This document shows positions 25,572-34,977 of a stretch of DNA of 64,000 bases, one piece after another. The DNA is from Phenylobacterium sp. (GTDB lineage Bacteria; Pseudomonadota; Alphaproteobacteria; Caulobacterales; Caulobacteraceae): positions 1 to 64,000 of the forward strand of contig JAGNIV010000009.1 of the NCBI GenBank assembly GCA_018001015.1, in the 5' to 3' direction. The stretch's first letter is position 1; every line of letters begins with the position of its first letter. A program made the translations under genes and the position numbers. The notes beneath the pieces were generated by a model. The model was given only the letters and a program-made list of their open reading frames with translations. It searched no databases and had not been told where the DNA came from.

Positions 25572-26257
25572 CCGGCGAACGCCTGCTGCTGGTGGACGAC
25601 GAGCCTCAGCTGATCCGGGCCCTGCGCCCGGCCTTGGGGGCTGCCGGCTACGAGGTCACCACCGCCGAAAACGGCCAGGCGGCCCTCTCGCAGATGGCGC
25701 GCGAGCCCACCGATGTGGTGATCCTGGACCTTGGCCTGCCCGACCTGGACGGCAAGGAAGTGATCCGGCGAATTCGCGAATGGTCGGACGTGCCGATCCT
25801 GGTGCTGTCGGCCCGAGATCTCGAGTCGGAAAAGATCAGCGCGCTGGACCTAGGCGCCGACGATTTCGTCAACAAGCCCGTGGGGGTAGGCGAGCTGCTG
25901 GCCCGCATCCGCGCGGCCCTGCGCGGCCGCGAGCGCCGCTTCGCCTCCCACGCGCACCTGAAGACCGGGGAGCTGGAGATCAACTTCGCCTCGCGCGAGG
26001 TGACCCTGGAGGGCGACGACGTGCGCCTGACCCCGCGCGAATACGATCTGGTTCGCACCCTGGCCCGTCACGCCGGGCGGGTGGTGACCCACAAGCAGCT
26101 GATCGCCGCTGTCTGGGGGCCCGAGGCCAGCGTCGACGCGCAGTTCGTCCGCGTCCTGGTCGGCCAGGTGCGCACCAAGCTGGAGGCCGACTCCGCCTCA
26201 CCGAAAATCCTGCTGACCGAACCCGGCATCGGCTACCGGCTGCGGGCGGAGGATTAG
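25568..26257 (+). CDS. kdpE: KdpE-like OmpR-family response regulator
   Basis: A 229-residue regulator with a receiver domain (acidic pocket DDE at 10-12, phospho-acceptor D54 in VILDLGLPDLDG, Lys in NKPVGVGEL) and a C-terminal OmpR-type winged helix ('LTPREYDLVRTLARHAGRVV'). It overlaps the kinase stop by four bases and is surely its partner. It matches KdpE best, so control of high-affinity potassium uptake is likely, but the usual kdp operon is not adjacent and the true targets may differ. Its TAG shares bases with the stop of the convergent vsr gene (TTAG at 26254-26257). Confidence 0.88.
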   Translation: MTGERLLLVDDEPQLIRALRPALGAAGYEVTTAENGQAALSQMAREPTDVVILDLGLPDLDGKEVIRRIREWSDVPILVLSARDLESEKISALDLGADDFVNKPVGVGELLARIRAALRGRERRFASHAHLKTGELEINFASREVTLEGDDVRLTPREYDLVRTLARHAGRVVTHKQLIAAVWGPEASVDAQFVRVLVGQVRTKLEADSASPKILLTEPGIGYRLRAED

Positions 26258-26664
26258 GAGGCCAGCAGCCCCGCCAGTCGCGCGCTCAGCGCCGCCTCGT
26301 CCTTGAGGTCGCACTCCCAGATCGTCTCGACCCGCCAGCCCAGGGCCGCCAGCGCCTCGCCCGAGGCCGTGTCCCGCCCGCGGTTGCGGCCGACCTTGGC
26401 GACCCAGTAGTCACGGTTGGCCTTGGGCACGCGGGCGCCGCGCGGACAGTCGTGGCCATGCCAGAAGCAGCCATGGACGAAGATCGCCAGCCTGCGTCCC
26501 GGCAGCACGATGTCCGGCGACCCCGGCAGGTCCTTGCGGTGCAGGCGGTAGCGGGCGCCCAGACGGGTCAGGGCCTTGCGGACCTTGAGTTCTGGGGAGG
26601 TATTCTTCCCTTTCACCCGCGCCATCACCGCCGAGCGTTTCTCGCGCCCATAGACGTCGGTCAC
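26254..26664 (-). CDS. vsr: very short patch repair endonuclease
   Basis: Nicks DNA 5' of T in T:G mismatches formed when 5-methylcytosine deaminates. The 136-residue protein aligns by position with E. coli Vsr: E25, catalytic D51 (GSPDIVLPG), and H64 and H69 in FVHGCFWHGHDC are all in place. E. coli T63 is V63 here. The zinc-site Cys and His residues around C66 and C73 are also present. A cytosine methyltransferase on the same strand 2.4 kb upstream is its natural partner, though two unrelated genes separate them. Its start overlaps the stop of the FAD monooxygenase gene by four bases. Confidence 0.95.
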   Translation of the reverse strand: MTDVYGREKRSAVMARVKGKNTSPELKVRKALTRLGARYRLHRKDLPGSPDIVLPGRRLAIFVHGCFWHGHDCPRGARVPKANRDYWVAKVGRNRGRDTASGEALAALGWRVETIWECDLKDEAALSARLAGLLAS

Positions 26665-27854
26665 GGGACGAGGCTCCTCGGCGTGGGTCCCAGCCGGAAG
26701 ACGCCGGTCAACACGCGGGCGGAAATCCCCCGCACCAGGGGCAGGCGGGCCACCGGCGCGAACAGCCAGTCCCGGATGAAGGGGCCCAGGCGTCCGCCCG
26801 ACTGGAACAGCGGCGTCAGGGCCCGCGAGGCCAGCTGGTAGACCCCGGTCTGCCGGCGCCGCGCGGCCTGGAAACGTAAGAGCGACACCGCCACGGGACG
26901 GCCCGGCGTCAGGCGCTCGGCCAGTTCCACGGCGTCGATGAGGCCCAGGTTCGCCCCCTGGCCCAGCTGCGGGCTGGTGCCGTGGGCCGCGTCGCCGATC
27001 AGGGTCAGGCCGCCGTGCGACCAGCGGCCCGCCGCGACATCGCGATAGGTGGCGCGGGAAAAGTCGGCGGGGGTGCGGAGGTTTTCCAGCAGGGGCTCGG
27101 CCTGCGGCCAGACGCTCAGGGCGCGCGCGCGCCAGGCGGCGAGGTCGCCCGCGAAGAAGGCGTCCATATCGGCCACCGGCAGAGACCAGAACAGGCTCAC
27201 CTGGCCGGGCGCGCCATCCGGCCCCGCCCCGATCGGCAGCACCCCCATCATGGTGGAGGCGCCGTCATAACGTTGGTGCAGGGCGCCGGAGAATTGACCG
27301 TCGAGGTCTCGGGCGTTGGCCCAGACCGCCCCCCAGGGATAGAGCGGCGCCCGCGCGCGGGGCCGCACCAGCCTGCGCAGCCGCGAGGCCGAGCCGTCGG
27401 CGATCACCGCCAGGTCGAAGGGGCCATGGACCCGCCCCTCGCTGTCGATCAGGCGCGGCTGGGCGGGGTTTTCAACAGCCACCACATCGACCCCGGTCCT
27501 TACCGTGACCCCGGCCGGGCTCAGGGCGTCGTACAGTCGCTGGAACAGGGTGGCGCGGTGAACCCCCAGGCCAAAGCCGCCGGGCCGCCAATGCTCATAG
27601 GCCATGTCGAGGATGCGCCGGCCGGACAGATCGCGCCCGTCGAGCCGGTCGATCCGGGCGCCGGCCGCCAGCATGGCCTGATCCAGGCCCAGCGCCCTGA
27701 GAGCCGCCAGACCCGAGGGCTGCAGCAACAGCCCGGAGCCGAGCGGCCGGGGACTGTCGAAACACTCCAGCAGGGTGACCTCGTGGCCCCGGCGCGCCAG
27801 GGCCAGGGCCGAAGCCATCCCGGCGACGCCGCAGCCGACGACGGCGGCGCGCAT
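26661..27854 (-). CDS. FAD-dependent monooxygenase (PHBH fold)
   Basis: A 397-residue flavoprotein with GCGVAGMASALALARRGHEV at the start (FAD-binding GxGxxG), 'LAVIADGSASRLR' (DG motif) and 'LIGDAAHGTSPQLGQGANLG' (GD motif). This is the UbiH/salicylate-hydroxylase-like group, hydroxylating an aromatic or polyketide substrate with NAD(P)H and oxygen. The substrate is unknown. It lies between cysK (7-base gap) and vsr (overlap) on one strand, an odd functional mix. Compared with the broken monooxygenase at 1.6-2.8 kb it is full length and intact. Confidence 0.9.
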   Translation of the reverse strand: MRAAVVGCGVAGMASALALARRGHEVTLLECFDSPRPLGSGLLLQPSGLAALRALGLDQAMLAAGARIDRLDGRDLSGRRILDMAYEHWRPGGFGLGVHRATLFQRLYDALSPAGVTVRTGVDVVAVENPAQPRLIDSEGRVHGPFDLAVIADGSASRLRRLVRPRARAPLYPWGAVWANARDLDGQFSGALHQRYDGASTMMGVLPIGAGPDGAPGQVSLFWSLPVADMDAFFAGDLAAWRARALSVWPQAEPLLENLRTPADFSRATYRDVAAGRWSHGGLTLIGDAAHGTSPQLGQGANLGLIDAVELAERLTPGRPVAVSLLRFQAARRRQTGVYQLASRALTPLFQSGGRLGPFIRDWLFAPVARLPLVRGISARVLTGVFRLGPTPRSLVP

Positions 27855-27861
27855 GAAGAGC

Positions 27862-28854
27862 TTACAGCCCGTCGAACAGGGCCGTGGACAGGTAGCGCTC
27901 GGCGAAGCTCGGGATGATCGCCACCACGGTCTTGCCGGCGAAGTCGTCGCGGCACGCCACGTCGAAGGCCGCCGTCAGGGCCGCGCCCGACGAGATCCCC
28001 ACCGGAATGCCCTCCTCGCGGGCCACCCGCCGCGCCATCGCGAAGCTGTCGTCATTGGAGACCTGGATGATCTCGTCGATCACCCCGCGGTCGAGGATGG
28101 AGGGGACGAAGCCCGCTCCGATGCCCTGGATCTTGTGCGGACCGGGCTTGCCGCCCGACAGGATCGGCGAGGCCTCGGGCTCGACGGCGATCATCTTCAG
28201 CGACGGCTTGCGGGCCTTCAGCACCTGGCCGACCCCGGTGATGGTGCCGCCGGTCCCGACTCCGGAGATCACCGCGTCGACGGCGCCGGCGGTGTCGTTC
28301 CAGATTTCCTCGGCCGTGGACACCCGGTGGATCAGCGGGTTGGCGGCGTTGTCGAACTGCTGGGGCATGACGGCGCCCGGCGTGGCGTCCACCAGCTCCT
28401 TGGCGCGGGCCACCGCGCCGGCCATGCCGCGCTCGGCCGGGGTCAGCTCCAGCTTGGCGCCCAGGATCAGCAGCATCTTGCGCCGCTCGATGGACATGCT
28501 CTCGGGCATCACCAGGGTCAGCTTGTAGCCCTTGGAGGCCGCCACGAAGGCGAGCGCGATGCCGGTGTTGCCGCTGGTGGGCTCGATGATGGCGCCGCCG
28601 GGCTTGAGGATGCCGCGGGCCTCCAGGCTCTCGATCATGGCCACCCCGATGCGGTCCTTCACCGAGCCGATCGGATTGAAGAACTCCAGCTTGGCCAGCA
28701 CCGTCCCCTTGGGTTTCAGCGCCTTGGTGAGGTTGGGCAGGGCCACCAGGGGGGTGTCGCCGATGGTGTCGATGATGGAGTCGTAGATCTTGCCCCGGCC
28801 CGCGCGCTTGTAGCGTGCGGCGTCATAGGCGGTGGTGTCGGCGGCGTCGGCCAT
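27862..28854 (-). CDS. cysK: cysteine synthase A (O-acetylserine sulfhydrylase)
   Basis: Makes L-cysteine from O-acetylserine and sulfide. The PLP lysine is in [11 protein letters not shown], the substrate loop is [12 protein letters not shown], and the PLP-phosphate loop is [14 protein letters not shown] chose ATG 28854, giving 330 residues, because the family begins close to '[15 protein letters not shown]'. The frame extends 36 residues further upstream but that part is not family-like. The end 'STALFDGL' is typical. Transcription probably starts in 28855-28970, just downstream of a palindromic repeat that separates it from the methyltransferase gene. Confidence 0.95.
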   Translation of the reverse strand: MADAADTTAYDAARYKRAGRGKIYDSIIDTIGDTPLVALPNLTKALKPKGTVLAKLEFFNPIGSVKDRIGVAMIESLEARGILKPGGAIIEPTSGNTGIALAFVAASKGYKLTLVMPESMSIERRKMLLILGAKLELTPAERGMAGAVARAKELVDATPGAVMPQQFDNAANPLIHRVSTAEEIWNDTAGAVDAVISGVGTGGTITGVGQVLKARKPSLKMIAVEPEASPILSGGKPGPHKIQGIGAGFVPSILDRGVIDEIIQVSNDDSFAMARRVAREEGIPVGISSGAALTAAFDVACRDDFAGKTVVAIIPSFAERYLSTALFDGL

Positions 28855-28975
28855 GGTCAAGGTCTCTGAAGGTGTCTCTTGGGGCCAGACCCTAACCCCG
28901 TGGCGGGGATTTGGAAGGCAGGTTCTCAAGCCCGAGGGATGAGGTTTTCTAACAACACTCACTACTCATCCCCAT

Positions 28976-29074
28976 CCGTCATCCCGGGCGCAGCGAAGCG
29001 TAGACCCGGGACCCAGGGGCCGTGCGCACCGCCCCTAGGTCCCGGATCGGCCTGTCGGCCGTCCGGGATGACGG
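28976..29074. repeat. palindromic dispersed repeat, GTCATCCCGGGCGCAGCGAAG type
   Basis: Outer arms CCGTCATCCCGG (28976-28987) and CCGGGATGACGG (29063-29074) enclose an inner near-perfect stem formed by CCGGGACCCAGGGGC and GCCCCTAGGTCCCGG (about 29006-29045). The internal sequence GGGCGCAGCGAAGCG is one I recall from many alphaproteobacterial intergenic repeats. It lies between the methyltransferase stop and the cysK promoter region. Confidence 0.85.
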
Positions 29075-29081
29075 GGTTGGA

Positions 29082-30218
29082 TCACTCCGCCGCCAGCACC
29101 CTCGGCGTCTCGTCCAGCAGCGGTTGCAGAATGTTCGTCGCCAGCCAGCGCACCGCGGGGACCGCCACGCCGTCGCCGATAACGTGCAGGGCCGAGGTGG
29201 CGGCCTTGGGCAGCCAATAGCTCTCGGGCAGGCCCATCAGCCGCGCGCCCTCGCGGGGGCTGAGCAGGCGGGTGCGCACATAACCGCCGTCCACCACCAC
29301 CAGGGTCTGGCGCGAGGAGCCGCCGCGCGGGGTGCGCAGGCAGCCGGCCACGCCGTCGAAGCGGGACTCGGCGCGCTGCACCCGGACGCCGTTCTCCACC
29401 CGCATGCGGCGGAACAGGCCGCCCACGGCGCGCTGGCCGCTGGCCGTCAGGGCGTCGAGGCGGGCCCGGTGCAGGGGGGCCATCAGGGCGATCAGGGCCG
29501 CCGTTCGGGCGGGCGCGTGCCACGTCACGGCGTCGTCCGGCTCCAGCAGGCTGGCCAGGTCGCTATTGCGAGCGGCGGGCGCCGCGCCCCGCCACCAGAT
29601 CCAGCGGTCGGCCAGGTCGGCGGGCAGCCGGGCCTGGGCCTCGCGCACCAGCCGGGTGCGGAAGGGGCTGTCGCCGATCAGGCCGGACGGCACGGGCGCC
29701 AAGGTGGCCACCACGAACACCCGGGGCCGCGACTGCGGCAGGAAGCGGGCGGCGTCGATCTCCAGGGCGCCGAAGCTGTAGCCCTGGGACGCCAGGGCCG
29801 CGCACAGGGCGGTGAAGTCCCCGCCCGAGGTCAGCAGGCCCGAGACGTTCTCGATGACGATGGTGCGCGGCGCGCGGCCCTCGGCGCCGAGCGCCTCCAT
29901 CAGCCGCCAGAAGCCGAAGAAGGCCGAGGACCGCCCGCCGGTCAGGCCCGCCCGCGCGCCGGCCAGGCTGAAGTCCTGGCAGGGCGACGAGGCCCAGGCG
30001 AGGTCGGCGCGGCCGGGCAGGTCGCCTGCCTCCAGCTTCCAGACATCGCCCTGGCAAAAGTGTTGCTCGGCGTCGGCGAAGTTGGCGCGGTAGGTGGCCG
30101 ACTTGACCGGGTCGAAGTCGTTGGCGAAGGCGCAGGACCAGCCGTCCCCCAGGCCGAGGCGGGCCATGCCGCCGCCGGCGAAGAACTCATAGAAGCTGCG
30201 TTGGGCGTTCCGACTCAT
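29082..30218 (-). CDS. dcm: DNA cytosine-5 methyltransferase
   Basis: Methylates cytosine C5 in a specific site. Motifs in order: I FYEFFAGGGMARLGLG, IV SSPCQDFSLAG with catalytic C80, VI TIVIENVSG, VIII LPQSRPRVFV, IX 'SPREGARLMGLPESYW' and X VIGDGVAVPAVRW. The 378-residue length fits a single-domain orphan enzyme. The target-recognition region lies around residues 200-300; the target site cannot be read from it. No restriction endonuclease gene is adjacent, so it is probably a solitary methylase whose deamination products are repaired by the nearby vsr product. The short gap to the right carries the promoter region shared with a divergent lipoprotein gene. Confidence 0.94.
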   Translation of the reverse strand: MSRNAQRSFYEFFAGGGMARLGLGDGWSCAFANDFDPVKSATYRANFADAEQHFCQGDVWKLEAGDLPGRADLAWASSPCQDFSLAGARAGLTGGRSSAFFGFWRLMEALGAEGRAPRTIVIENVSGLLTSGGDFTALCAALASQGYSFGALEIDAARFLPQSRPRVFVVATLAPVPSGLIGDSPFRTRLVREAQARLPADLADRWIWWRGAAPAARNSDLASLLEPDDAVTWHAPARTAALIALMAPLHRARLDALTASGQRAVGGLFRRMRVENGVRVQRAESRFDGVAGCLRTPRGGSSRQTLVVVDGGYVRTRLLSPREGARLMGLPESYWLPKAATSALHVIGDGVAVPAVRWLATNILQPLLDETPRVLAAE

Positions 30219-30265
30219 CGCCGATGAGTCTAGCCTGCTTCAGCCCCTGGGAAAGGATCGCCACC

Positions 30266-30721
30266 ATGCGTTCATTCGTCCTCGCCGTCGCATCGCTGCT
30301 GGCCCTTGCGGCCTGCTCACCCCAGGCGCCCGACGGCTCGAACGCCGCGCCCCCCGCCGACGCGCCCGCAACGCCGCCGCCGCCCGCGGCCGCGCCGATC
30401 CCGGAGGAGTTCTCCGGCGATATGGATGCGCGCGGGACCGAGCCCTTCTGGGGCCTGCAGATCCGGGGCACGCAAATCACCCTGCAGCGCCCCGACCACC
30501 CGGCCGCGGTGGGGCCCAATCCGGGCCTGACGATGCAGGAGGGCAAGGCGGTCTGGGAAACCCAGGCCGGAACCGACCGCCTGGTGGTGACCCTCAGGCT
30601 GGAGGACTGCTCCGACGGCATGTCGGACCTCAAATACGACTACGCGGCGGAGGTCGTGATCGGGTCGGAGACGCTGAAGGGCTGCGCGGGCAAGGCTGGC
30701 GCGATGCCGAAGGGACAGTAG
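30266..30721 (+). CDS. COG3650-type lipoprotein, function unknown
   Basis: A 151-residue lipoprotein starting MRSFVLAVASLLALAAC (lipobox LAAC), followed by about 28 residues rich in Ala and Pro, probably a flexible spacer. The folded part contains RGTEPFWGLQI and DCSDGMSDLKY, which I recognise as the conserved segments of COG3650-type proteins. In this family the Cys of the second motif may pair with a late Cys (GCAGKAG). The role is unknown. I chose ATG 30266 because of GAAAGGA just upstream and the signal peptide that follows. Confidence 0.82.
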   Translation: MRSFVLAVASLLALAACSPQAPDGSNAAPPADAPATPPPPAAAPIPEEFSGDMDARGTEPFWGLQIRGTQITLQRPDHPAAVGPNPGLTMQEGKAVWETQAGTDRLVVTLRLEDCSDGMSDLKYDYAAEVVIGSETLKGCAGKAGAMPKGQ

Positions 30722-30850
30722 GGCTCGTCATCCTCCCCTTCTGGGGCCGGATGAGGGGCCGCGCGCCGCTCGCCGGGACGAGCGGTCTTATCGGATGCGG
30801 GGTGTGACCCTGCTCAGCAAGGCCAATTGTCCCGCAAGGGACCAGAGGTC

Positions 30851-30982
30851 CTATCCCGCCCCGAGCGTCATGGTCGCGATCTGCGACTCCTTTGCCTGCA
30901 TCGGCTTGTGCCCGGTGGGCAGGGCCATGCCGATCAGGGCGGCGGCGAGGGTGGCGACGGCGAAGAAGGCTTTTAGGGCCAT
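30851..30982 (-). CDS. small exported peptide, 43 residues
   Basis: A short leftward frame begins at ATG 30982 with a strong ribosome site (GGGAGGA, 7 bases upstream). It encodes MALKAFFAVATLAAALIGMA and then a polar tail ending MTLGAG. The start looks like a signal peptide or membrane anchor with one Lys, and the mature part would be only about 20-24 residues. No family is recognised. It is the only gene I can support in the 450-base gap between the lipoprotein and the amidohydrolase. Confidence 0.55.
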   Translation of the reverse strand: MALKAFFAVATLAAALIGMALPTGHKPMQAKESQIATMTLGAG

Positions 30983-31172
30983 GGCAGGGTCCTCCCGAAC
31001 CCTTTGATTTGATGCCGACAGCCTAGCTTGGCGGCGGTTAACGCATCGCCAAAACCCGCCAAGATTTCGCCGGTTTCCTTAACAGATCGTGAAGTGCCCC
31101 GGCGGCGCCCTTGACCGGGTAGCCCCGCACTGCGCCCAATTCCCTCCAACCACAAGAACGAGGGAGGCCGTC

Positions 31173-32912
31173 ATGGAGCGCGCCTGGGACTTGGTGATCC
31201 GCAACGGCCGCGTGGTCGACGGCTCGGGCGGGGAGCCCTATGCCGCCGACGTGGCGATCAAGGACGGGGTGATCGCTCAGGTTGGGGAGGTCCGGGGCCG
31301 CGGCGTCGAGGAAATCGAGGCCGGCGGCAAGCTGGTCACCCCCGGCTTCGTCGATATCCACACCCACTATGACGGCCAGGCCACTTGGGACAGCCACATG
31401 CAGCCGTCCGCCTGGCATGGGGTGACCACCGTGGTGATGGGCAATTGCGGGGTCGGCTTCGCGCCCTGCAAGCCGCAGGACCACGACCGGCTGATCCGGC
31501 TGATGGAGGGCGTCGAGGACATCCCCTTCCCGGTGCTGACCGAGGGCCTGCCCTGGACCTGGGAGAGCTATCCCGACTACCTCGACAGCCTGGCCGCCCG
31601 CCGCTTCGATGTCGATATCGGCAGCCAGCTGCCCCACGCGGCCCTGCGGGTCTATGTGATGGGCGAGCGCGGCGCCAACCGCGAGGACGCCACCCAGGCC
31701 GATATCGCGGCCATGGCGGCCCTGGCCCAGAAGGCGGTGGAGGCCGGGGCGCTCGGCTTCTCCACCTCGCGGACCCTGAACCACCGCACCAGCGACGGCC
31801 AGCCGACGCCAACCCTGACGGCCTCGGAGGCCGAGCTCACCGGCATCGCCATGGGGCTGGCGGCGGCGGGCAAGGGCGCCCTGCAGTTCGTCTCCGACTT
31901 CAACGACCCCGCGCAGGAGTTCGCCATGCTGCGGCGGATCGTCGAGGCCTCGGGACGGCCGCTGTCCTTCTCCCTGGTGCAGAATCCCCGCCAGCCCCGG
32001 CAGTACGAGTTCCTGCTGGAGCAGCTTCACGAGGCCAATGAGGCCGGCCTGCCGATGAAGGCCCAGGTGGCGGGGCGTCCGGTGGGCATCCTGTTCGGGC
32101 TGGAGCTGACCCTCAATCCCTTCACCAGCCGCCCCAGTTACCAGGCCATCGCCAAGGCGCCGCTGGCGGAACGGGTGGCCAGGCTCCGCGATCCGGCCTT
32201 CCGCGCCCAGCTGTTCGCCGAGGGGGCTGCGGCCGATCCCGCCTTCGCCGCAAACATGACCCGCAACTGGGGGATCATGTTCCTGATGGGGGACGAGCCG
32301 GACTACGAGCAGACCCCGGACCGCACCATCGCGGCCATGGCCGCCGCCCAGGGGACGAGCCCGGAAGCGCTGGCCCTGGACCACATGCTGTCGAACGAGG
32401 GACGGGGCATGCTCTACCTGCCGTTCCTCAACTATGCCGACGGCTCCCTGGACCCCAGTTTCGAGATGCTGATCCATCCCGACACCGTGCCGGGTCTCTC
32501 CGACGGCGGGGCCCATGTCGGCATGATCTGCGACGGCAGCTTCCCCACCTCCAACCTCACCCACTGGACCCGGGACCGCACGCGGGGGCCGAAGCTGTCC
32601 CTGGCCAGCATGATCAGGATGCAGACCCGCGACACCGCGCAGGCCGTGGGCCTGTTCGACCGGGGTTTGATCGCGCCGGGCTACCGGGCCGATATCAACA
32701 TCATCGACTACGACAACCTGACCCTGAAGGCGCCGTCGGTGGCCTATGACCTGCCGGCCGGCGGGCGTCGGTTGATCCAGCGGGCCGAGGGCTATGTCGC
32801 CACCCTGGTGGCGGGCCAGGTCACCTATCGCGACGGCGAACCCACCGGCGCCCTGCCCGGCCGCCTGCTGCGCGGCAGCCAGGCCGCCCCGGTGGCGATG
32901 GCGGCGGAGTAG
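31173..32912 (+). CDS. N-acyl-D-amino-acid deacylase-type amidohydrolase
   Basis: A 579-residue metal-dependent hydrolase of the D-aminoacylase group. It starts '[15 protein letters not shown]', has the metal motif [13 protein letters not shown] and the typical '[13 protein letters not shown]'. The end has '[10 protein letters not shown]' and the small beta-sandwich closing domain. It should remove acyl groups from N-acyl-D-amino acids or hydrolyse a related amide. The start at 31173 follows a perfect AGGGAGG. The protein is about 90 residues longer than the classic D-aminoacylases and fits the long subgroup common in Caulobacterales. It stands alone. Confidence 0.9.
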   Translation: MERAWDLVIRNGRVVDGSGGEPYAADVAIKDGVIAQVGEVRGRGVEEIEAGGKLVTPGFVDIHTHYDGQATWDSHMQPSAWHGVTTVVMGNCGVGFAPCKPQDHDRLIRLMEGVEDIPFPVLTEGLPWTWESYPDYLDSLAARRFDVDIGSQLPHAALRVYVMGERGANREDATQADIAAMAALAQKAVEAGALGFSTSRTLNHRTSDGQPTPTLTASEAELTGIAMGLAAAGKGALQFVSDFNDPAQEFAMLRRIVEASGRPLSFSLVQNPRQPRQYEFLLEQLHEANEAGLPMKAQVAGRPVGILFGLELTLNPFTSRPSYQAIAKAPLAERVARLRDPAFRAQLFAEGAAADPAFAANMTRNWGIMFLMGDEPDYEQTPDRTIAAMAAAQGTSPEALALDHMLSNEGRGMLYLPFLNYADGSLDPSFEMLIHPDTVPGLSDGGAHVGMICDGSFPTSNLTHWTRDRTRGPKLSLASMIRMQTRDTAQAVGLFDRGLIAPGYRADINIIDYDNLTLKAPSVAYDLPAGGRRLIQRAEGYVATLVAGQVTYRDGEPTGALPGRLLRGSQAAPVAMAAE

Positions 32913-33081
32913 CGCGGGACCTCAACGGCCACATGTCGGCCTATGTCGGCCGACCCTGCACCCATACCCACAAGGCTTTGCGGGCGTCTGCCCGCCGCTT
33001 GTCGGCCTCCTGTTCCATCCGTGGCCGCCGACATGTTGCTGGGGTCTTCGCAGCTACCCCGACGCAGGCCATAAGACCGCC

Positions 33082-34914
33082 ATGCCATCCGCCTCCCTCG
33101 ACGAGGCGCGGGAGATCCTGCGCCGCACCTTCGGCCATGCCGACTTCCGGGGCCGCCAGGCCGAGGTGATCGAAGAGGTCCTGGCCGGGCGCAGCGCCAT
33201 GGCCGTCCTGCCCACCGGCGGCGGCAAGAGCCTCTGCTACCAGATCCCCAGCCTGATGCGGCCGGGCCTTGGCCTGGTGGTCTCGCCCCTGATCGCCCTG
33301 ATGACCGACCAGGTCGCGGGCCTGGTCCAGTCGGGCGTCGCCGCCGCCCGGCTCGATAGCAACATCGAGCCCTGGGAGAAGGCCCAGACCTGGGAGCGGA
33401 TCGAGCAGGGCGAGCTGGACCTGCTCTACATCTCGCCCGAAGGCCTGATGACCTCGTCGGTCATGGACCGCCTGCGCCGCACGCCGCTGGCCCTGATCGC
33501 CATCGACGAGGCCCACTGCGTCAGCCAGTGGGGCCACGACTTCCGCCCCGAGTACCGGATGCTGGGGCGGCTGGCCGAGATCTTCCCCGACGTGCCGCGC
33601 CTGGCGGTCACCGCCACCGCCGACGCCCGCACCCGCGACGACATCCGCGCCGAGCTGCGGCTGGAAGACGCCCTGGAGTTCGTCGCCAGCTTCGCCCGGC
33701 CCGAGCTGGCGCTGTCGGCGGAACGCAAGCGCGGGGCCGGCCACAAGCGGGTGCTGGAGCTGGTGGAGGCCCGGCCGGGCCGCTCCGGCGTGATCTATGC
33801 CGGCTCCCGCGACGGGGTCGACAAGCTGGCCGAGAGCCTGCGCGCCGCGGGAACCCACGCGCTCGCCTACCATGCCGGACTCGACAAGGCGGTCCGCGCC
33901 GAGCGGCTGGAGACCTTCCTGGAGGCCGACGCCGCGGTGATGGTGGCCACCATCGCCTTCGGCATGGGGGTCGACAAACCCGATGTCCGCTTCGTGATCC
34001 ACGCCGATCCGCCGGCCTCCATCGAGGCCTATTGGCAGGAGATCGGCCGGGCCGGACGCGACGGCGATCCCGCCGAGGGCATCACCCTCTATGGCGCGGC
34101 CGACATGGCCTGGGCCTATCGCCGCATCGACGGCCGCGAGATGGACGACACGGTCAAGGCCGTGCAGCGGCGCAAGGTCGGCCAATTCTACGCCATGATG
34201 GACGGCGCCAACTGCCGGGCCGCCGCCGTGCGCCGCTATTTCGGCGAGGAGGGCGTGGAGCCCTGCGGCCAGTGCGACCTCTGTGTCTCTCCGCCCGAAA
34301 GCATCGACGCCACCCAGGCCGCCCAGAAAGCTCTGTCGGCCGTCCACCGCCTGGGCGGGCGGTTCGGGCGCGGGCGGCTGGTGGAGCACCTGCTGGGCAA
34401 GACCAAGGAGCCCTCCAGCTTCGAGGCGGGCCTCACCACCTTCGGCATCGGCAAGGAGTTCAGCGTCAACGGCTGGCGCGACCTGATCGACCAGCTGCTG
34501 TTCGACGGCCTGCTGAAGGAAGACCCCAATGACGGCCGTCCGCTGATCGGCCTGGGGGACTCCGAGGGCGTGAAGGCGGTCTATCGCGGCGAGCGCCGGG
34601 TGGGCCTGCGCAAGGCGCCGGAGGAGAATGACCCCACCACCCGATCGGGCAAGCCCCGCAAGCGTCGCGAGGCCGCCGACATTGATCCCGGCGACGCCGC
34701 CCTGTTCGAGGCCCTGCGCTACTGGCGGGCGGGCGAGGCCAAGCGCCAGCACGTGCCGCCCTATGTCATCTTCCCTGACCGCACCCTGATCGAGGTCGCC
34801 CAGACCAAGCCCGCCAGCCTGCCCCGCCTGGCCGCCGTCTCCGGGGTCGGCGAAAGCAAGCTCGCCCGCTACGGCGAGGCGGTGATCGAGGTGGTGAAGG
34901 GCTTCGAGGCCTAG
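33082..34914 (+). CDS. recQ: ATP-dependent DNA helicase RecQ
   Basis: A 3'-5' helicase for recombination and fork repair. Walker A is LPTGGGKSLCYQ, the DExH box is IDEAHCVSQWGHDFRPEY, and motif VI is QEIGRAGRDG. A zinc-binding region (CGQCDLC) follows near residue 395. A winged-helix region and a C-terminal HRDC-like domain ('LPRLAAVSGVGESKLARYG') complete the normal RecQ order. I chose ATG 33082 (610 residues) because the frame extends 96 residues further upstream without resembling the family. Its TAG lies inside the left edge of a palindromic repeat. Confidence 0.96.
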   Translation: MPSASLDEAREILRRTFGHADFRGRQAEVIEEVLAGRSAMAVLPTGGGKSLCYQIPSLMRPGLGLVVSPLIALMTDQVAGLVQSGVAAARLDSNIEPWEKAQTWERIEQGELDLLYISPEGLMTSSVMDRLRRTPLALIAIDEAHCVSQWGHDFRPEYRMLGRLAEIFPDVPRLAVTATADARTRDDIRAELRLEDALEFVASFARPELALSAERKRGAGHKRVLELVEARPGRSGVIYAGSRDGVDKLAESLRAAGTHALAYHAGLDKAVRAERLETFLEADAAVMVATIAFGMGVDKPDVRFVIHADPPASIEAYWQEIGRAGRDGDPAEGITLYGAADMAWAYRRIDGREMDDTVKAVQRRKVGQFYAMMDGANCRAAAVRRYFGEEGVEPCGQCDLCVSPPESIDATQAAQKALSAVHRLGGRFGRGRLVEHLLGKTKEPSSFEAGLTTFGIGKEFSVNGWRDLIDQLLFDGLLKEDPNDGRPLIGLGDSEGVKAVYRGERRVGLRKAPEENDPTTRSGKPRKRREAADIDPGDAALFEALRYWRAGEAKRQHVPPYVIFPDRTLIEVAQTKPASLPRLAAVSGVGESKLARYGEAVIEVVKGFEA

Positions 34915-34977
34915 AGCGCGCCAGGGTTGAGTGGAAGCCGGTTAACCGGTCCGACGCCCGCCATCTCTTTAAGTCTA
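34912..34977. repeat. intergenic palindrome family, copy A
   Basis: The core is AGGGTTGAGTGGAAGCCGGTT followed by AACC, read in two parts: AGGGTTGAGTGGAAG and CCGGTTAACCGG. It starts inside the recQ stop codon (TAG at 34912-34914) and ends inside the stop of the convergent chemotaxis-type gene (CTA at 34975-34977). It shares its loop and its TTTAAGTCTAG-type tail with the copies at 37.2 kb and 58.0 kb. Confidence 0.7.
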
